Source: Exophiala sp. HKRS030 (taxonomy: Eukaryota > Ascomycota > Eurotiomycetes > Chaetothyriales > Herpotrichiellaceae). From it: DNA of 64,000 bases. The notes beneath the pieces are model-generated. The model worked only from the letters and a program-made list of their open reading frames with translations, searched no databases and was not told the origin of the DNA. This document shows positions 58,357 through 64,000 of this stretch, one piece after another. Location: contig JAHWDD010000001.1 in assembly GCA_023897205.1 (NCBI GenBank), forward strand, positions 3,410,001 to 3,474,000, written 5' to 3'. Both the position numbers and the translations under genes were made by a program. Within the stretch, counting starts at the first letter, position 1. Each line of letters opens with the position of its first letter.

Positions 58357-60670
58357 TCATTGCTCCTTCTTGTCTTCTGTGCTCAAGTCCATCAGATCAA
58401 TCAAGCCGACCCCAACCTGCTCACTCTCCCTCCAGTTCCGCTGCCTCTTCCAGAAGCGATCCGATGGTTTCGAGTCCTGCAATGAATCTTGCCGCGCATC
58501 TTCCTCAAGACTTGCCCGGGTAATGTTGCTAAAAGCCTGGTCACCCGATTGGTCCAGCAATGGGCTCGTAGGTGCCGATGGCAGCGGCTTGATGGCATCT
58601 GCAAGGCCGGCCTCCTCGAGAAATTTCTTCCGAACCATGAAGCGTTCACTTCGTTCTTTGCGCTGTGCTGCAGAATCGAGTTTTGAGATCGCGGTGCGAA
58701 CCAAAACCCGAACAACCAAAAAGATGTGCTCTGAGAGAAAGACGCTTAGCAGCAATGCCCAGAGCTTGATGGCATGTGGCTTCCCGTCAGGTCCGTCACC
58801 ACCATTGAACATGTAGACCAGGGCTGCTGATGTGATGCTACCAAGCCAGGCTAGGAACTCAAGGCTGTTGAGCCATGGGCCGATCGAGTCTGCACGCTCA
58901 GGATTGGGGCGACGAGACTCGACTGTAAGTTTGAATGTGTCACCTCTGATCTCCACCCAATTATTGATGAAATACGATACGGGAGTCAAAGGCCAGATGA
59001 CGGAGAAGAGTGAGAGATAACCAAATTGTATGCACATCTCACGAAGGTCGGTCGTAACATCGTACTCTGGTAGTGCCGCTTCCTCGCGAACGCGAGCCAG
59101 AAAATCTCTTTCTTCGGGAGGGTCAGATGCGGAGATTGAAGGTGCTGCTCCTCCATGTTTTTCAGCACGCGAGGATTGAATTTCCTTATACTTCTTCGTC
59201 CCTTTCTGCGTCAAGAGTGGTACTACGGTCTCAAGAGCAAAGTTGACAATTTGAGCCGTCACCGCAAAGTAGATCATTTGATTTCGAAGTCGATTTGGAT
59301 TGATGGAAAACGCCTCCGGCGCAGGAATCTCCACTTGCTTGTCATTCTCCACAAAAGGTTTGGCGGTGAGACTGAAGATATCGAGGTATGGAACCAGAAG
59401 TGAAGCGAATGGTACGTAGACAAATGAGGTCAAGAAGATTGCCGTATATGATGTGATGAAGTTGATGATGAAGACCTTGGACACCATAGCCTTGTCATAA
59501 GATTCTTGAGTCTCATAGTTCTCGAAGGCAGTCAACTGTTCTGCGAATTGAGTCAAATAGGTAGTGATGGTAGGTACAGCCAGAGTGAGGATGATGGTAG
59601 GTAGGAAAACCAGGACTGATTTTAGAGGGCCGTCGTACACCTCAGAGATGAAGATCTCGATAGCATAGCATGTGCAGATGACGGCGCCAAGGGCAATCAC
59701 GCACAAAAGTGCCAGTGGAATTTGTAGGAGTTGTCTCTGCAGACGCTTCTTAGCTGGGAAGAAAGCGATCGTCTCGCCAGTGATGGGGTCGGTTGTCGTT
59801 TTTTCCGGAACGAATTCCTTCCTCTTGCCCTCAATAGCTGAGACATTTTTGACACCCCAATGAATGGCGAGCTCTTGTTCCTGGCGTTTCCAGTACTCAA
59901 CAAAGACGACACTCCATAAGCCATTCACTATGGCGTATATTGCAGAGAAGTTGCCTAGGAGGACCCAGCATGAGAAACCGAAGGCAGCAGGGAAGATCAT
60001 GAAGGTAAGGTAGGATTGTATGAATGCATAGTAATAAGCGATCTGTTGCACATTAGCCCAGGCCATAGTTGTTTTAGAGAGAGCTTCGGCACCTTTTCAC
60101 CGACAGTGTCTCTAATCTCGTCCAGATCGTCGGGAGTCAAGAACGTTTTGCGGGCGAATTCTGTGAGCCACTTCTTGTTTTTGACATGATCGTGCAGAGG
60201 AAAGACTGCTTCGACATGGTTCCATTCTCCGTATTTTGGTGTGATTCCAGCTCCACCTTCCTCGGGAGGACAGGTGATCATATGGTGGATTTGGCGGTAT
60301 CGCTCAGCCTGGGTCAAGGGCTCGGAGGTCAGCGCCTCAGCTGTGTTGGAAACAGGTTGTATCTGCCGGATTCCATGTAGCCAGTCTCTGATTCTCGAAC
60401 GGTAGACAACATCTGCCAGGATCTTCTCGTCGGCGGCTTTCAGAAAGATTAGCAACGAGGTTTCGTCACCTCTGCGAACTTCGGTGGTGAGGCCAGCTTG
60501 AGTGAGAGCCTGGATGAGTCTCTGGAATTGTGCAGTACCCTCTTGTTTGTCTGTGTGAATCATGTCAGTGTTAAGCGTAAGAGGGGTATGTGCACGTACT
60601 GACTCTTTGGAACCCGGTATATGACGACGTAGTCGACATCAAAGTTGGTCTGCAGTACTTTGGCAGCCAT
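58357..60670 (-). CDS. Anoctamin/TMEM16-like membrane protein (Ist2-like)
   Basis: Three exons: 60670-60604, 60550-60093 and 60042-58357. The introns are 53 and 50 nt (GTCAGT...ACACAG and GTGCCG...CAACAG), and phases agree for 736 residues. The head starts MAAKVLQTNFDVDYVVVYRV, followed by a ferredoxin-like cytosolic domain. The second splice restores GEK-IAYYYAFIQSYLTF, the classical start of the anoctamin core. Further family blocks are IYAIVNGLWSVVFVEYWKRQE, DPITGETIAFFPAKKRLQRQ, ITTYLTQFAEQLTAFEN and FGYLSLFSVIWPLTPVSYFINNWVEIR. Fungal relatives are ER-plasma-membrane tethers or lipid scramblases. The C-terminal 120 residues are polar and basic, as expected for a cytosolic tail. Confidence 0.93.
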
Positions 60671-61782
60671 GGTCAGGACTCAGGGTTTGTGGTGAGCGTG
60701 GTCGTTCGTCAGGGTAATGGACTCCACTAGCTAGGAACTGCGAGGCAGAGGGATGTCGAGAAAGCTTGTACGCGTGAGTGTCCAGGAAATGGGAGAACGT
60801 GTGTACTTATCGAGGACAGGTTCCCAGGTGGAATTCCCTGTTTGATGCCACTGTACAAGCGCAGCTGAAGACAAGTGGACAAAAAGCAAGATAGAGAGTC
60901 ATTGCACAGCTGCACTTTCCATGTGCATGCATTGCTTGGAGTACAAGCGACTCCTTACGTCATGTGGAGTTGTCGCTCATTAACCGCACAAGGGTCATCC
61001 ATGGCAAGTGGGAGACACCCACAACGCTTGCTGAGGCCTCCGTCGCCTCACCTCACCAGCACTTGAAATCATCCATCGTCATCTACCCAGGAGAATGGGC
61101 TCATGCACCCGCTTTGTGCGTAACATCTTAATTGTCACAAAGGTACTCGCTAATCGGGAAATGTCATCCGTCCGTAGATCCCAGGTAGAATAGAGTGGTC
61201 GCTTAGAGCCTCCACTCTCAATTCTAAGCAACTCTGCCCACATTATCTTCAGAGTCTATAATCTTCAGCACATGCCATCCATAATTCGACGATCTAGGAA
61301 TATTCATGAGTTGCAACATTTGTCAGAGCGCCCCTGTATATGTAGTAGGATTACGCCGACATATCAATATTATTGACGCTAATTATGCTGATTAACATGA
61401 ACTCCAACCGCCGTTATCCACCAGCGCCAAACATGCCACAATTCAAGGAGATTCCAGATCTCAACCGATAAAAGAAACACGTCTGCTCCACGCGCAGTAA
61501 TGATGTGAGAAGATTATGATAACAGCACTTGGCTGAGAGTGGGGTGTTAGAGTCCAATTCGAATGGAGCTTTCGATACGGCTAGGAGATGAGTATTTGTT
61601 CAACCGCAATTGGTGAAGTATTGACCCGGCGATTCGTTACCTTGGCTTCGGTCCTGGTGAGAAGGGTACTTGCGATGATGTTGAGGAACTCGGTCAGCGC
61701 CTGGTCTTTGAGCCCGGAAAAGCTTCGACCGTCAATACAGCTCCCTGATCCTGCGGCCACCACAGAACATGCACCAGTCACA
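60671..61782. other. Intergenic stretch without a recognised gene
   Basis: Promoter of the leftward anoctamin-like gene and unassigned sequence; AT-rich between about 61240 and 61480. No gene is seen. Confidence 0.5.
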
Positions 61783-62034
61783 CTAGATCAAATCAACCAT
61801 CATCAGTCTTCCTCTCTTGCGTAGCGTTCTCTCTCCGTAGTGAAAGTGGTGATAGCAATGTGAACATACGGTCTTTTCGTCGCACCCTGTGTTGTGCAGG
61901 ATACAGTAGCTGCTTTTGCATCGCTTGCAAATCCGTGCGTTGAGAGGTGCGCATTCGCTGCACAAACGTCCGCATTCGAAGCAGTCACGCGTGACGGCTG
62001 CTTGGCCAGGTAGTAGTCGGCGAATTTTCTGCTG
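61783..62034 (-). CDS. Cysteine-rich zinc-binding-like exon, possible alternative end of the F-box gene
   Basis: After a good acceptor (CCCACAG, just above 62034) an open stretch reads QKIRRLLPGQAAVTRDCFECGR, with Cys pairs CFECGRLCSEC, CKRCKSSYC, HNTGC and CSHCYHH, then a basic end and a stop at 61783. The Cys/His spacing suggests two or more zinc sites. It follows the F-box gene on the same strand by 185 bp. It may be an extra or alternative last exon, or a small separate gene whose start I cannot find. I could not identify a clear donor that joins it. Confidence 0.4.
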   Translation of the reverse strand, partial: QQKIRRLLPGQAAVTRDCFECGRLCSECAPLNARICKRCKSSYCILHNTGCDEKTVCSHCYHHFHYGERTLRKRGRLMMVDLI

Positions 62035-62218
62035 TGGGAAAGACAACATGATTGTGTCAGCTCGATCAATGCGGAAGAGAGGAAATTTGTGACCGTAGGA
62101 AAATGGTTAGCGTTCGCTCCTCGGATGGCGGTCTTATGGAAGCTCCTCAAGTCCATGCTTCATCTTCGGGGGTATTCAGTTTCGTCCCTGGAACACACAT
62201 TTGTCTGAGGTTCGTTGT

Positions 62219-63594
62219 TCAACCCCATAGACCGCCCCCGCCAGCTCCCGCCATCCATTCACTAACGAGACAATTTTGGACGCATAGGCCGTTAAATACC
62301 TTGATTGTATCACCGTCACCTCCACCTCTGCCGTCAGTGCCAAGCTCTTCCAATGTTGGCAGGTATGCTAGCCCTGTCTGACGCAGTTTCTCAAGGTCAT
62401 CCAGCTTCTTTGTTCGTCCTGGATTGTAACAGTCGGCACACCACCAACGGTGACAGTTATCACAGTGTCGATTCGTGAGACACCAGCTACATGAGACTAT
62501 AAGTCGTTGTTTTTGACTTGTCCCATTCGAGGATGGTAGTGGTGGTGGTCGGACAGCATCGATGAGCTTCGCTGAGGCGGGAGGTGGCCAGAGAAGAGGA
62601 AATTCACGAACATCACTCTCGCCCCAGACAGGCCCGCCATGCGGATGACGCCCGCAGCCTGCACATCCAGCATTTCCAAGTGAGACTGTAGCCATAGGAG
62701 GAATACCTGGTTTGTTTTCTGCCAGGTAGTCCCTCGATGCAGCATGTAGCACTGGTTCCATATCGGTATGCATGTGTGTACACAGCACGGCGTCAAAGCT
62801 GATGATCCCCTGACAGACTTGTAATGTTTCTTCCCAAGCACTTCGTTTACCATGACCTTTGGAGATGACCTGGCCCGCCGCGGAATACCACGGATCGGTA
62901 GCAATTGTACAAATCTGGGTGTTTGTTGTAGGAGAAACGCCGAGTTGGGCGCCTTCGGATAGCGTCACTCCAGTGGTTATAGGCCCATCGACGGCCTCCT
63001 GCCTAGTTGCTGTGGAAGGCTGAGTGAAAAAGTAGAGACCTTGCAACCGAGGAGTTCCTTCAGGTCTTGAAGGCCGACATATGTGACGAAGAAGTTGCTG
63101 TAACTTGGACTGATTCACGTTTAGACACCGCCGGATACTCAGAAGCCGCACATTGTACTCGGACGCAAGAACGATATCGCTGATCAGGTCGTGCGTGACA
63201 GATGCAAGGTCATCAAGAATCAACGAGTGGACCTGCTTCAAAACGTGCATTCGCCTCAATTTGAGGAATACACCGCGAAGGGGCCCGCATAAAATTCATC
63301 TTCGGTAAGATTTTCGTCGATACGCTGAGACCGCCATGACAGACCACCTGGGTCTATCCTGGTTAATAGATTTGGCGGTACATATGCCCCACGACATTTG
63401 GACAAATCCAATGTCCGAAATATCGAGGGCGTTGACAGGAGGAGTTCGCGGCTTGAGCGGCAAGTTCTCAGGAGAGCAAATAGACTAGATAAAGGCAGAT
63501 GCAACACTGTCTGATCAAGAACAATCGAGTTGGATAGCAGGTCAAGCAAGGTGATCGGTAGAGCGGTGTATTCCGGAGTGTCTTCGATGAACAT
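62219..63594 (-). CDS. F-box-type protein with C-terminal Cys-rich region (frame broken near 63281)
   Basis: From ATG 63594 (MFIEDTPEYTALPI) an F-box-like segment LPLSSLFALLRTCRSSRELLLSTPSIFRTLDLS is followed by a conserved fungal stretch, CRGAYVPP and SWRSQRIDENLTEDEFYAGP. The frame then stops. It continues in the next frame as RGVFLKLRRMHVLKQV, ending in a zinc-site-like block (CSWCLTNRHCDNCHRWWCADC) and AGAGGGGLWG. Adding one base to GGGG at 63280-63283 (CCCC on the coding strand) joins the halves as AGPLRGVF, the usual reading in such proteins. F-box proteins recruit substrates to SCF ubiquitin ligases; the partner here is unknown. An upstream in-frame ATG at 63723 would add 43 hydrophobic and His-rich residues and seems unlikely. 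Confidence 0.78.
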
Positions 63595-64000
63595 ACTTCG
63601 CCAGATATGTGTCACGAGGTGAGGGTGTATAGAATGAATGTGGAAATGTTCACAGCACCACAGGAATAATGACGCTCTTGGGAGAAATTGGCGCCGCTGT
63701 GGAAAGTATATTAAAATATTCAAAGAGAATGGGAGAAAAAGAAATATATCAGCCTATTGAGCCACGTCAGGTGTTGAGAGGACTGACAATACCGCCAACG
63801 ATGGCGTGTCGTTTGGCGTGAGGCGAAATGATGACTTTACGTCCAGATTGGGTTTGGTGGGTCGGTGAAATTGAATGGAGGGAGACGCTAAGCCGCTTTT
63901 AGAGTAAGTTGCACTCTTGTGTGAACCCCTTGCCAAGTATGGATACGAGGTCCTTCCCTGTACCAAGGGTCACTTGAGTTGCAAGGGAATTCACCCCAAT
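63595..64000. other. Terminal intergenic stretch
   Basis: Probable promoter of the leftward F-box gene. Nothing else recognised up to the window edge. Confidence 0.5.

Overview
This is nuclear DNA of a filamentous ascomycete (Pezizomycotina). The evidence is split genes with short GT-AG introns (about 49-180 nt, GTAAGT-type donors, CTNAC-like branch sites), monocistronic genes on both strands, and typical fungal proteins: Zn2Cys6 and other fungal transcription factors, SRPK and YAK1 kinases, RAD26, an eIF3c with an acidic head, an Ist2/anoctamin-like channel and fungal MFS transporters. A eurotiomycete, perhaps a chaetothyrialean black yeast, is my guess from protein style; no rRNA or other marker settles it.

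Layout. 0-2.3 kb: the start of a GMC oxidoreductase at the edge, then a 542-bp TA-flanked element with 31-bp terminal inverted repeats and a RIP-like interior. 2.3-8 kb: a lipid-kinase-like protein, a one-pass membrane protein and a metallophosphoesterase. 10-31 kb is a housekeeping block: SRPK kinase, fumarate reductase, eIF3c, YAK1, RAD26, the ESCRT-II subunit SNF8 and ribosomal protein L7, whose second intron carries a probable C/D-box snoRNA aimed at 25S rRNA. 31-38 kb: an MCT-type transporter, then the divergent pair RPB6 and TFIIIA. 38-57 kb is looser and more accessory: an SDR divergent from a Zn2Cys6 regulator, small or unknown proteins, a Dal5-type transporter, two neighbouring regulators that look related, and an acyltransferase-3. 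58-64 kb: an anoctamin-like channel and an F-box protein.

The most striking signal is that about ten genes are broken in the same way. In each, the conserved protein continues in the frame expected if one base were missing, usually at a G/C run of 3-4 (one at an A run). Affected genes include TFIIIA, YAK1, SRPK, the F-box gene, both MFS genes, the phosphoesterase and RAD26. Systematic homopolymer undercalling in the assembly is the simplest reading, since TFIIIA should be indispensable. These genes are annotated below across their breaks.

Functionally, several genes serve translation and ribosome production: eIF3c, L7, the snoRNA, RPB6 (shared by RNA polymerases I-III) and TFIIIA (5S rRNA). 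SRPK and YAK1 act in splicing-factor phosphorylation and growth control. No polyketide, peptide or terpene synthase was seen, so the accessory half is not a recognisable secondary-metabolite cluster.
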